Shown here one piece after another: positions 8,879 through 18,550 of a stretch of DNA of 33,292 nucleotides. Where the stretch lies: the NCBI GenBank assembly GCA_002254285.1, contig NIUZ01000006.1, forward strand, positions 1-33,292. The letters are read 5' to 3'. A model generated the notes under the pieces. The model was given only the letters and a program-made list of their open reading frames with translations, was not told where the DNA came from and did not search any database. The position numbers and the translations under genes are program-made. The stretch's first letter is position 1, and each line of letters starts with the position of its first letter. Source of the stretch: Bacteroidetes bacterium 4572_112. Its GTDB lineage: Bacteria; Bacteroidota; Bacteroidia; Bacteroidales; UBA1556.

Positions 8879-10762
8879 ATGAAACCAAAAATAATCATCA
8901 CCATAATAATAATGCTATTCAATATTGCAGCGGTAAAAGCGGTTGCGGTAGATGTGCATTATGCAAAATTAGCCAAGAAAATTGAGAGAGATACCATTAG
9001 CAGAACTAATGGCAAAACAACTACGCTCACCATTTATAATGGAGAAAAGGTTGTGGAGGTAATAAGGTTGCGTGATGGAAAGAGGAATGGAATTCACGAA
9101 TTGTTTAATGGAGATGGAAGTCTTAAAAAGCAAGCTGCTTATAAAAATGGCAACTTACATGGCAAAACGATAATTTATAATTATAGAGGACAAATTATAG
9201 AAGAAAAAACTTATAAATACAATAAAGCAAGAGGCCACTCTCTGCTACAAGGCAAATACGAAAAGTATTATAATACTAGACTGATATTTTCGGCAAATTA
9301 TAAAGACAGCCTGTTACATGGAAAGGCTTTGGAATATGCAAACAATAATTTGAAAAGCATAAAGCATTATAAAAGAGGTAAACTTAGCGGCAATGCAAAG
9401 AGGTATAATTATGCGAATGGGCTTTTGATTTCTGACGAAAATTATAAGATTATTAAAGATAGTATTTCCGAAAAATCGGTTTTGCATGGCAAATGCATAT
9501 ATTATAGTAGCAATGGAGGTATAAATAATATTGGCAACTATAAAAACGGAAATAAGGATGGTGTTTGGAAAACATATTATCATAATACTCCGAATATTGA
9601 GTCTGAGATAAACTATAAGGATGGATTGAAATATGGTGCTTTTACGAAATACTATTCCAATGGAAATATCAAAAATGAAGGCTTTACTTTTGAAGAACTA
9701 TTGTCAAATAAGCGTAAAAAAACCAAATTGGATGGCGAGCAAAAGGACTATTACGAAAACGGAATACTGTCGAAACTAAGTCATTATAATATGGGCGTAA
9801 AAACTGGTATTTGGGAAACCTATTATAATAATGCTAAGTTAAAAACCATAGGGGAATACAGTGACAATCTGCTTATTGGCAATTCGTTGTATTATGGATT
9901 AGATGGCGATACAATCAGCTATGTTACATATAAACTAATTTCGCAAAATAATAAGTTGGCATCCGTAAAAGATGGTACCGAAAGACGATGGAAAAATGGC
10001 GCAAAGGTTTTTGAACAAACTTATAAGGATGGCAAAAAGCATGGCAAAGGAATAAGCTATTATGGCAACGGACAGCCATCAAATCTGATGAATTTTAACG
10101 AAGGATATCTTGAAGGTGAGTATGTAGACTATTATCAAGATGGGCAAACAAAATCATACAGAGTTTATAGAATTGATACTAACATTCGTAGTCAAATAAA
10201 ATCGAAGATTATTGGATGGGAATATAGGTACGATAAAGATGGAAGTTTAAATTTTAAGAATTACAGAGGCAAAAACGAAAGTTCTTTATACAGCATAAAT
10301 TTTACCAAAGGCAAAATAAATAAGATACAATATGGCAATGGAATGACATTAAATTATTTTCCAGAAGGAAAGTTAATGTCAATAATAATCAATAATAGAT
10401 ATTCGCAGCCCATATTTGCGCAATATTTTTATAGAAATGGGCAAATGCGCATCATTAGTTTTCAGAATGGAGATAAGGGCGTGATAAATCAAATTATATA
10501 TACCAGCAATGGCGATTTGATGACTACCACAAATTATACAAATCAAAACCCCGATAGTTTGAATCCTAGCCCAAGCACTATTGCTAATTTTGGTGAGGCT
10601 GTTGGCTTACATTATATCGACAATAAATTCTATACCGACACCTTGCGCAATGGTAGTTATAGTTTATTTTATGGCAGTGGTAAGCCAATGTGTAATTTGC
10701 AATTGAAAAACGAATTGCTCGATGGCGAATTTGTATTATTTGATGCCCTAAATGGCGAGTAA
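8879..10762 (+). CDS. secreted MORN_2/YwqK-like repeat protein (probable N-terminal part of a split gene)
   Basis: Signal peptide-like start MKPKIIITIIIMLFNIAAVKA; many DGxxHGxxxxYYxNG-type repeats (GVWKTYYHN, DGKKHGKGISYYGNGQ). Confidence 0.8.
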   Translation: MKPKIIITIIIMLFNIAAVKAVAVDVHYAKLAKKIERDTISRTNGKTTTLTIYNGEKVVEVIRLRDGKRNGIHELFNGDGSLKKQAAYKNGNLHGKTIIYNYRGQIIEEKTYKYNKARGHSLLQGKYEKYYNTRLIFSANYKDSLLHGKALEYANNNLKSIKHYKRGKLSGNAKRYNYANGLLISDENYKIIKDSISEKSVLHGKCIYYSSNGGINNIGNYKNGNKDGVWKTYYHNTPNIESEINYKDGLKYGAFTKYYSNGNIKNEGFTFEELLSNKRKKTKLDGEQKDYYENGILSKLSHYNMGVKTGIWETYYNNAKLKTIGEYSDNLLIGNSLYYGLDGDTISYVTYKLISQNNKLASVKDGTERRWKNGAKVFEQTYKDGKKHGKGISYYGNGQPSNLMNFNEGYLEGEYVDYYQDGQTKSYRVYRIDTNIRSQIKSKIIGWEYRYDKDGSLNFKNYRGKNESSLYSINFTKGKINKIQYGNGMTLNYFPEGKLMSIIINNRYSQPIFAQYFYRNGQMRIISFQNGDKGVINQIIYTSNGDLMTTTNYTNQNPDSLNPSPSTIANFGEAVGLHYIDNKFYTDTLRNGSYSLFYGSGKPMCNLQLKNELLDGEFVLFDALNGE

Positions 10763-12146
10763 AGGCTTGGCTACACTAAAGGAAACTTTTGATGAAAAAG
10801 GCAAAAGAGTTGAATATTATACCTTTCATACAAATGGCAAAATAAAGAATTATACAAATTACCTTAGTGGTGCAAATGTAAGTTATGACGCCAATGGTAA
10901 CATTCTTAATGAGACTATAAATAAGGGTAATATTTCTGTGCGCAATCGTTATTATGCTCTCAAAAGGCAAATTAGCTCATCTAATATATACATCGATAAT
11001 AAAAAGGATAGCATTTGGAAAACATATTATCCAACGGGAATTTTAAAATCAACCATAAGGTATCATAAGAATCAAAAGAATGGTAAATACATATATTATA
11101 ATGAAGAAGGAAATATAAAAAACGAAGGAAATTATAAAAATAATATAGCAGATGGTGCTTGGGTAAAGCATTTTGAGGGAACTACCGATACTACATTTTA
11201 CAAAAATGGAAGGGCAGTAGTAAAGCGAAATTTAGCACAATGCGAATGCGTGGATACCACATTGCATAAAATAGGTTTTGCGAACAGCTTAAATCGTTTG
11301 CTAGATTATTATACTCTAGTAAATAATATGCCATCTTATATTCAATCCCTGGATAGCAATGCCTATAAGTCAATTTTCTATTCGGGATTATTTACAGGCA
11401 GTGGCTCATATTCACTTACAATGCTTATGTATAAGAAGCTGAGTTTCGAGCTGCCTGCTGATAAGCAATTGCGCTTGACCATAAACCCATGTCATACCAA
11501 AGGTTATGTGAGTAAGGTAAGAGCTTCGGCATATATCGACCCCAGGTCACCACATAAGCGAATGACTATCAACCCTAAGCGTATTGCTATAGAGTTTATT
11601 AAGGGACCAATGCAGAGTGATGATTTAAGGCATAAATTTTTTACGGCATCGTTTAATATGGAGAGTATTAGATTTATTAGTGACGAAAAACCTCATGTAT
11701 ATATGGCCAAGGAAATTGATCCATGCTTCACAAAGGCTGTAATAAAAAATTATTTGCATTTGCAGGTAAATGATGCTTCGCTAACCATATTTAAAACTCC
11801 ATATTCCAATTATTCATACATAAAGAGTAAGGAACTCGATAATTTTTTCGGAATACAAATCAATGATGCGGATATAGAGTTTAACTATAATAAGTTTGGC
11901 GAAAATCATACTCTAAAGGCAAAATGTAGTAATATGTTGGCAGGAGGAAATTTTGCCTCCGGTAGAATTACTTTAGAATGCACTAAAAAAGGAGTAGATA
12001 AATTTGAAGTAAAAACTGAGGATGGATTATTGCAATTCAGCTCGCAAGATCTAAAAGTGGAATGGCTAAAGAGAGGATTTACTCATCTAAATTTCTTTTA
12101 TAGCGAAGAAATAAATGCTTTGGTAATTGATTTTTACGCAAAATAG
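10752..12146 (+). CDS. MORN_2-like repeats plus unknown C-terminal domain; probable continuation of the upstream ORF
   Basis: No signal peptide; repeats continue (DSIWKTYYPTGILKSTIRYHKNQKNGKYIYYNEEGNIKNEGNYKNN); overlaps the upstream ORF by 11 nt in another frame. Confidence 0.6.
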   Translation: MASKGLATLKETFDEKGKRVEYYTFHTNGKIKNYTNYLSGANVSYDANGNILNETINKGNISVRNRYYALKRQISSSNIYIDNKKDSIWKTYYPTGILKSTIRYHKNQKNGKYIYYNEEGNIKNEGNYKNNIADGAWVKHFEGTTDTTFYKNGRAVVKRNLAQCECVDTTLHKIGFANSLNRLLDYYTLVNNMPSYIQSLDSNAYKSIFYSGLFTGSGSYSLTMLMYKKLSFELPADKQLRLTINPCHTKGYVSKVRASAYIDPRSPHKRMTINPKRIAIEFIKGPMQSDDLRHKFFTASFNMESIRFISDEKPHVYMAKEIDPCFTKAVIKNYLHLQVNDASLTIFKTPYSNYSYIKSKELDNFFGIQINDADIEFNYNKFGENHTLKAKCSNMLAGGNFASGRITLECTKKGVDKFEVKTEDGLLQFSSQDLKVEWLKRGFTHLNFFYSEEINALVIDFYAK

Positions 12147-12240
12147 ACGATTTATAATTATGATACGAGCATGACAAAATTTAATCTTATTTTGACCCAC
12201 AGGGCAATGATTAAAATATTGTTATGTGACTCCATATCAC

Positions 12241-12323
12241 CGAATTAATAGATTTTAAACATATGAAACGAACATGACAATTTTTAATCATAAATCGAAT
12301 TAATAGATTTTAAACATATGAAA
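12241..12323. repeat. 28-bp perfect direct repeat spanning the start region of the downstream gene
   Basis: CGAATTAATAGATTTTAAACATATGAAA at 12241-12268 and 12296-12323 (offset 55 bp). Confidence 0.9.
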
Positions 12324-14108
12324 AAAACTATATATATAATCATTGCTATATTAGCAATAACGGTAATATCGGCAACAAATGGGCTAGCGCAAAAGGTATA
12401 CGATGTGTTTAGCAACGAATATATGCCCATTACCAACTCGCTTTATAAGGAGGTGAATGTGCGTAATTCTATTTTTAAGAATGAGGTGGAGGTACTTTAT
12501 TTCAAAATTAAGAATGAAGATACAAAGGCCATTAAATCCATTAATAAACAGGCCTATGCAATTTGTCTCGACTACCTTACTAATGAAAAAAAATCGATGA
12601 AACTAATGTCTGAATTAGAGCAGAGGTTAAGAGTAAGAAATGAACTTCAAAATTCCAAAAATGATGATTATGACCGAAGGGCAGAATATAATCAGCGGTC
12701 AAATCCACCTTTGCATAGCATAAAAAGCAGTATTATTTCTCGCATTGCTGATAAGTTATTTATTAGAGTGGATTTTAATTTTAAGAGTGAGTATAGCCGC
12801 AATTATTACGATAGCGATGATATAAATATTAGCCATTATTATGTGGCAAATATTAAGAGTGCTAAAGTAAAACGCTGGAAGAATGATTTAACGAATAAGC
12901 AATTATCTATTTTGCAGGAGAACCTATCGGAGCAACTGAATAGAAATTATTCGCAGGCAAATTCGGAACTTAAGCTTAGCGAAATAGAGCTCCTCAAAAG
13001 TAATGAAGAATATCAAGAGAATAATAGGGTTGAGGAATGTAAAAATATTTGCACACGAATAGATCTTTATGAGGCTGATTTTTATTGCTATGCTTGGGGT
13101 ATTATTGTTGATTTTCAGGAATATACCAATAGTAGCAAGATATATTATGGCGAAAAATTTCAGTTATTTATTCCTTATACCGATGCCAAGCAAATATTTA
13201 AGAATATTCCCAAATTTGCGTTCTTAAATCATATTCCAAATGTAAGTACCCATATTAATAACTTCAATATTCTTGATTTTTATAATAAAGCAGCATCAGA
13301 CAGAAGAGCCCCCGAAGCAGAGAATATTGTTGAGCTTAATGGCATAAAAAACTCACCAAAATCGCTAAGTATAATTAGAAGTCAGATATTAAGGGATAAT
13401 ACTGCCACAAACTTCACAAAGCAAGAGTTTGAGTATAATACCAAGGGGCAAATACTATCCAAAATATTGTATCAAGGTAAGGGTAATGTGTTTTATAGGT
13501 CAACCTTTTATAGCTACGATTCTGCAGGCTTATTATTGAGCAAAATAGTAAAGTATAAAGATAATAGAGAGGAATCTGAAAGCTATACTTACGACCATAA
13601 AAATAATCTTAGCCGATTAGCCATACGTAGCTCAAGCGACGACGAAAATAGTAATAAACTATATTTTTATAATGGAAACAATATTTACTATTTCACAATG
13701 GACAACGCCATAAGTGTTGATAATAGTGGGATTAGTAGATTACGTTTTGATAAAAACCGCATTTATAATACCGACAAAAACTATTTTGCGATAAATGATA
13801 AAAGGCAAATTGAAGGCATTGTTTCTTTAAGAAATTATAATAATCAAGGGCAATTTGGTCGCGATAGCTTGGATCGAATTATTGAATATCATAATGAAAA
13901 TGATAGATATAATTACTATTGGAATTACGACAGTTTGAACAGATTAGTTGAGTTTGAGCAATACGAATTTCAGAAAAATAAACTTCATATAAGCTTCCTT
14001 TACCAAGGTGAGAATATGTTGCCATATAAACGAATAAATATTCAAAAATATGGTGGTAATAATACTGTATTAGAAAAGGAACTTAAGTGGGAGATGTTTG
14101 AGGAATAG
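12318..14108 (+). CDS. secreted protein with YD/RHS-like repeats
   Basis: Signal peptide MKKTIYIIIAILAITVISATNGLAQ; C-terminal EFEYNTKGQILSKI, TFYSYDSAGLLLSKIVKY, SYTYDHKNNLSRL, YYWNYDSLNRLVEFEQYEF. Confidence 0.7.
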   Translation: MKKTIYIIIAILAITVISATNGLAQKVYDVFSNEYMPITNSLYKEVNVRNSIFKNEVEVLYFKIKNEDTKAIKSINKQAYAICLDYLTNEKKSMKLMSELEQRLRVRNELQNSKNDDYDRRAEYNQRSNPPLHSIKSSIISRIADKLFIRVDFNFKSEYSRNYYDSDDINISHYYVANIKSAKVKRWKNDLTNKQLSILQENLSEQLNRNYSQANSELKLSEIELLKSNEEYQENNRVEECKNICTRIDLYEADFYCYAWGIIVDFQEYTNSSKIYYGEKFQLFIPYTDAKQIFKNIPKFAFLNHIPNVSTHINNFNILDFYNKAASDRRAPEAENIVELNGIKNSPKSLSIIRSQILRDNTATNFTKQEFEYNTKGQILSKILYQGKGNVFYRSTFYSYDSAGLLLSKIVKYKDNREESESYTYDHKNNLSRLAIRSSSDDENSNKLYFYNGNNIYYFTMDNAISVDNSGISRLRFDKNRIYNTDKNYFAINDKRQIEGIVSLRNYNNQGQFGRDSLDRIIEYHNENDRYNYYWNYDSLNRLVEFEQYEFQKNKLHISFLYQGENMLPYKRINIQKYGGNNTVLEKELKWEMFEE

Positions 14109-14354
14109 CTTACCTCCTGCTAATGTTTATTTAACTAGGCGGGTTAATTGTGTTTGTTGCATAGTCCATGATATTTTTTACTAGAGAAGCTTTGTTCTAT
14201 TGTTTATCCTAACCCTAAAATGATAATAAAAAATAGATTTTGGCGTGAGTTTTTGGAACAAAAACCATGTCAAAATCGGTAAAATATAGGTTAAACATAA
14301 TTTTGTTATGTACAGTGCGTTTGATGTTTAAATTACCGAGTGTATTATTTATAT

Positions 14355-14903
14355 TTAATACGAATTCCATCTAACTACTTTATCAAAATCTTTGCGAATT
14401 TTTTTTCTTAGAAGGTAATCATCAGGGGCGTATCCGAAGCTAATTACCAAGCCAATAATTTTTTTCTCAGGAATAGATAGTAGCTTTTTAATCTTTTTTT
14501 CATCAAACCAGCCAAGCATACAGCTACCGATACCATCATCTTCGGCCTGCAGGCACATATGTTCGCCAGCAATTCCTATATCTATTAGTGGGTATTCCTT
14601 ATCCTTAATTGCACCGCCAATTTGTGTGGTTATTTTAGCCTTTTCTATCACCATTACTACTAATAGTGGCGATTGGGCAACAAACTTATTTATTCCGATA
14701 AGAGTTCCACGAGTAGCCTTAGCCACTTTCATACAAAGCTCAGGCTCATTCACCACAACAAAAGTCCAAGGTTGTGAGTTACTTGCCGAGGGGGCAAGGC
14801 GACCTGCTTCAAGAATACGATGAAGTTTCTCGTCTTCAATCTTTCTATCAATATCGTATTTTCTAACGCTTTGTCGCTGCTTTATTAAGTCGAAGAAGTC
14901 CAT
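14355..14903 (-). CDS. nitroreductase family protein
   Basis: MDFFDLIKQRQSVRKYD...ILEAGRLAPSASNSQPWTFVVV...DIGIAGEHMCLQAEDDGIGSCMLGWFDEKKIKKLL...IGLVISFGYA. Confidence 0.9.
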   Translation of the reverse strand: MDFFDLIKQRQSVRKYDIDRKIEDEKLHRILEAGRLAPSASNSQPWTFVVVNEPELCMKVAKATRGTLIGINKFVAQSPLLVVMVIEKAKITTQIGGAIKDKEYPLIDIGIAGEHMCLQAEDDGIGSCMLGWFDEKKIKKLLSIPEKKIIGLVISFGYAPDDYLLRKKIRKDFDKVVRWNSY

Positions 14904-14915
14904 TTCGTAAGTGTT

Positions 14916-15275
14916 TTAAAGGTTTGAGAATTCTTCAACACCACCTTTTAGGAAGTATACATTATCCATACCCATCCAGCGCATAATACTTGCTGCAACA
15001 GCGCCTTTTGGCCCTGCAAAGCAAACCATAATAATGCTTTCGTATGACGATAAGTCTAGTTTTGTAACTTCACTAACTAAGCTGTTAAATGGAATATTGA
15101 AAACGTGTTTATTGTCTATTTTATCATCAGAAAAGCAACAGCCATCAGGCTCTCTAACATCAATAACAGCCATATTATGACCTTGCTCCAAATAAGTTTT
15201 GAAATCGGCAGGCATTATCACCGGCCAGGGCATTTGCTGAACTTTATTGTTAAGCTCACTAAAAAAATCATTCAT
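14916..15275 (-). CDS. rhodanese-like domain protein
   Basis: MAVIDVREPDG...ESIIMVCFAGPKGAVAASIMRWMGMDNVYFLKGGVEEF. Confidence 0.85.
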   Translation of the reverse strand: MNDFFSELNNKVQQMPWPVIMPADFKTYLEQGHNMAVIDVREPDGCCFSDDKIDNKHVFNIPFNSLVSEVTKLDLSSYESIIMVCFAGPKGAVAASIMRWMGMDNVYFLKGGVEEFSNL

Positions 15276-15335
15276 AAAAATCTATATTTATTTAGGGGCA
15301 AATATAGGCTTAGAAATCCAATGGCAAATATTTTT

Positions 15336-15935
15336 TTAGTCTTCAATAAATTTGAATAGTTCTTCATAAAGCAATTGAGTAGGTAAGCCCATCACATTAT
15401 AAAAGCTCCCTTCTATGCGCTCAATGCCAATATAACCAATCCATTCCTGAATTCCATATGCTCCTGCTTTATCAAAAGGCATATATTTTTCAACATAATA
15501 ATCAATATCGGCATCCTCAATCTTCTTAAAAAAGACGTCGCTTTCGGCAGAAAAACATTCTTGTTTATCAACAGAACTTAAGCATACCCCTGTAATAACT
15601 TTATGTTTTTGACCACTCATGGTCTTCAGTGTTTTTCTTGCTTGAGATTTATTCTTTGGCTTGCCAATAATTTCACCATTTAGCACAACAATTGTGTCTG
15701 CGGTAATGTAAATATCGTTCTTTTTTAAGTTAGAAGTTTTACATGCTGCTGCCTTCAGCTTTGCTAAATACTCAGGTACTTTTTTGTAACTTAAATCTTC
15801 AGGGTAACTTTCTTTAACTCTCTTTACCTTTATTTCAAAATGTAAATCCATTCCGTCCATAAGCATTTGACGCCTAGGTGATTTAGAAGCAAGGATAAGG
15901 TTGTGTTTGCGAAGTTTTCGAAGTCGTGATTCCAT
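15336..15935 (-). CDS. maf: Maf family nucleotide pyrophosphatase
   Basis: NLILASKSPRRQMLMDGMDLHFE...YITADTIVVLNGEIIGKPKN...MSGQKHKVITGVCL...GAYGIQEWIGYIGIERIEGSFYNVMGLPTQLL; start probably the internal ATG (MESRLRKLRK). Confidence 0.9.
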   Translation of the reverse strand: MESRLRKLRKHNLILASKSPRRQMLMDGMDLHFEIKVKRVKESYPEDLSYKKVPEYLAKLKAAACKTSNLKKNDIYITADTIVVLNGEIIGKPKNKSQARKTLKTMSGQKHKVITGVCLSSVDKQECFSAESDVFFKKIEDADIDYYVEKYMPFDKAGAYGIQEWIGYIGIERIEGSFYNVMGLPTQLLYEELFKFIED

Positions 15936-16047
15936 GATAATTATTTTATACAAAGGTAGATAATTAAATCGAATATATAATAGCTTTTTCTGTTTGTTGC
16001 ATTTTTTTATTGTAAAATATTGTCGACGAACAAAGATTCGTTAAATA

Positions 16048-16092
16048 GAAAAAAAAAGCTTCATCCTACACATTAGTGATAGATGAAGCTTC
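16048..16092 (-). terminator. Rho-independent terminator downstream of efp
   Basis: On the minus strand GAAGCTTCATC...GATGAAGCTT followed by a T-run. Confidence 0.8.
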
Positions 16093-16113
16093 AATTTGAA
16101 AATAAAACTTAAT

Positions 16114-16683
16114 TTATTTTTTAACTCGTTCGCCGTATTCGTGAGTACGTGTATCAACTTTAATCCATTCTTCATTATTTATGAATAATGGAACCTTTAC
16201 GTTAGCACCAGTTTCCACTGTAGCATCCTTAAAAGTGTTAGTTGCAGTATTGCCTTTTTCTCCTGGCTCAGTATAAGTAATTTGTAATTCTACAAAAGCT
16301 GGTAACTCGCAAAATAAAGCAGTTTCTGTTTCAGCATGGTATACAATTTCAACATTTTGACCTTCTTTCAATAAATCAGGAGCATTAATAATGTCCTCCT
16401 CAATGAAAGTTTGCTCATAAGTTTCGTTATTCATAAAGTGGTATATATCTCCTTCATTATAAAGATATTGATAAGCACGACGCTCAACTCTTTGTATGTC
16501 AATCTTTACACCAGAGGTGAATGTGTTAGGAATAACTTTTCCTGTTTTAATATTTTTAAGCTTTGTACGAACAAAAGCAGGGCCTTTTCCTGGTTTAACG
16601 TGCTGAAATTCAACGATAGACCATAGCTCACCATTGAACATTAGTACCATTCCATTCTTAAAGTCTGAAGTATTTGATGCCAT
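16114..16683 (-). CDS. efp: translation elongation factor P
   Basis: MASNTSDFKNGMVLMFNGELWSIVEFQHVKPGKGPAFVRTKLKNIKTGKVIPNTFTSG...VEVVYHAETETALFCELPAFVEL-type EF-P sequence. Confidence 0.95.
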   Translation of the reverse strand: MASNTSDFKNGMVLMFNGELWSIVEFQHVKPGKGPAFVRTKLKNIKTGKVIPNTFTSGVKIDIQRVERRAYQYLYNEGDIYHFMNNETYEQTFIEEDIINAPDLLKEGQNVEIVYHAETETALFCELPAFVELQITYTEPGEKGNTATNTFKDATVETGANVKVPLFINNEEWIKVDTRTHEYGERVKK

Positions 16684-17149
16684 AATATGTTTTGTTATAT
16701 ATTGTTTTAATTTCAATAAGCGCAAAAGTAGTAAAATTAATGAGACAAAAAATCTAGACCAATTGCTATCAACCCTCTTATAAATTTACGTTCATTAACA
16801 ACAAATACTAGTAATATAATTTTGATTATTAATAAATTATACTGTTTTGAGTAAAGGTGCTTTCTTAATGGAAAAATAATTATTTCACGTATATTTACAA
16901 TAGCTTCAATTGATAAAATTTTGTTATGCAGGTTTCATTAAAAAGCATTAGATTTGCATTTGCAAAATATCAATGGCTTTATAGTTGAGTTTTAGGACTT
17001 AAGCTATTTATTAGTCAGTTTTGTAATGATTAAGTCTTGAATTCATGTAATGCCCATGATAAATATATTTTAACAGAACTATAGGTAACATAAATGGCAT
17101 AGACTATATTATAATAGATGTTTCCATAGTCAACTAATTTTTTAAACAA

Positions 17150-18304
17150 ATGAAAAAAATATTTTTAGTAGTAACAGTTTTGTCTTTTATGATGGTATCA
17201 TGTGGTGATGCTGCAACAAAAAAAGAAGAAAAAGTTGAAGATAAGGTTTCTGCACCAGCAGAAGCAGAAGTTAATTATGAAAATGCTGTATGGAATAAGT
17301 TTAAAGCAAATACACGTAACACTTCTCATATTGATGTTAATATGAAAATGGAGAAGCCTGCGTTTTTCATGAAATATAAAACTAACGCTCGTATTAGCAC
17401 AAGTCCTTCTATTTATGATGGCGTTGCTTATATTGGTAGTTCTGATAAGAATCTTTATGCTATTAACGAGTCAAAAGTACTTTGGTCTTTTGAGGTAGGA
17501 GACGATATTCGCTCTAATCCAACAGTTGTTGATGGTGTTGTATATTTCGGTTCTTCGGATAAGTTTATGTACGCTTTAGATGCAAAAACAGGTGAACTTA
17601 AATGGAAGTTTGAAACAGGTGACCTTATTATGTCATCACCAAATGTTGCTAACGACCTAGTATACTTTGGTAGCTATGATGGTTATTGCTATGCATTGAA
17701 TACTAAAGATGGAACTGTAAACTGGAAATTTAAGACAGGCGATGCTGTATATGCGAGTCCTGCTGTAGGAAATTCTGATGTTTACTTTGGTAGTTTTGAT
17801 GGTCATATGTATGCTTTAGATCAGTTAACTGGTGAGCTTAAGTGGAAATTTAAGGCTGGAGATGCTATTGCTTCTAGCCCAGCAGTTACTAACGGTAAAA
17901 TATATTTTGGTAGCGACGATTCTTACCTTTATGCTTTAGATAGAATAGATGGTAATCTTATTTGGAAATTTAAAAGCTTACAAGTTATTAACTCTAGTCC
18001 AGCAGTTAGCGAAAACAGTGTTTACTTTGGAAGTTATGATTATAGTTTCTATAGCATTGATGCTAATACAGGTATTTTGAATTGGACATTCCAAACAGAA
18101 GGTCCAATACACTCAAGCCCAGCTTTGACAAACAATATTGTTTATTTTGGTTCTGATGACTTTAATCTTTATGCTCTTAATGCAAAAGATGGTAAAGAAA
18201 TTTGGCGAGAAAAAGTTGGTGATAGAGTTCACTCTAGCCCTGCAATTCATAAAGGAATGGTTTTCTTCTGTAGTTTCGATAATTACTTATACGGAATGAA
18301 GTAA
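17150..18304 (+). CDS. PQQ-like beta-propeller repeat lipoprotein
   Basis: Lipobox-like MMVSCGD; repeated blades of about 40 aa (SPAVxxxxVYFGSxDxxxYALDxxTGxLxWKFKxGD). Confidence 0.85.
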   Translation: MKKIFLVVTVLSFMMVSCGDAATKKEEKVEDKVSAPAEAEVNYENAVWNKFKANTRNTSHIDVNMKMEKPAFFMKYKTNARISTSPSIYDGVAYIGSSDKNLYAINESKVLWSFEVGDDIRSNPTVVDGVVYFGSSDKFMYALDAKTGELKWKFETGDLIMSSPNVANDLVYFGSYDGYCYALNTKDGTVNWKFKTGDAVYASPAVGNSDVYFGSFDGHMYALDQLTGELKWKFKAGDAIASSPAVTNGKIYFGSDDSYLYALDRIDGNLIWKFKSLQVINSSPAVSENSVYFGSYDYSFYSIDANTGILNWTFQTEGPIHSSPALTNNIVYFGSDDFNLYALNAKDGKEIWREKVGDRVHSSPAIHKGMVFFCSFDNYLYGMK

Positions 18305-18326
18305 GAAATTTTATAATATTTCATTA

Positions 18327-18357
18327 AAGGCTGCCTAATTTAGGTGGCCTTTTTTTT
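18327..18357 (+). terminator. Rho-independent terminator
   Basis: AAGGCTGCCTAA-TTTAGGTGGCCTT followed by a T-run. Confidence 0.75.
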
Positions 18358-18550
18358 GATATTATATAAAATCATATTTTGAAAAGCTGATTAACAGGAG
18401 ATTAATTAAATATTTTCTATAGAATTAGATATCTTAACATAAGTTAATTACTTTCGCCGATTATATCAGGAGATGTATATATTACTCTCTAACTGATATA
18501 AGCTGTTTATTAAATTACTTGTTTACAAAAAAATTAATATCATTCATAAT

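Noticed and set aside
16735-17149. Possible small RNA in the efp/PQQ-lipoprotein intergenic region
   Set aside because: No convincing conserved structure or promoter-terminator pair could be identified by eye.
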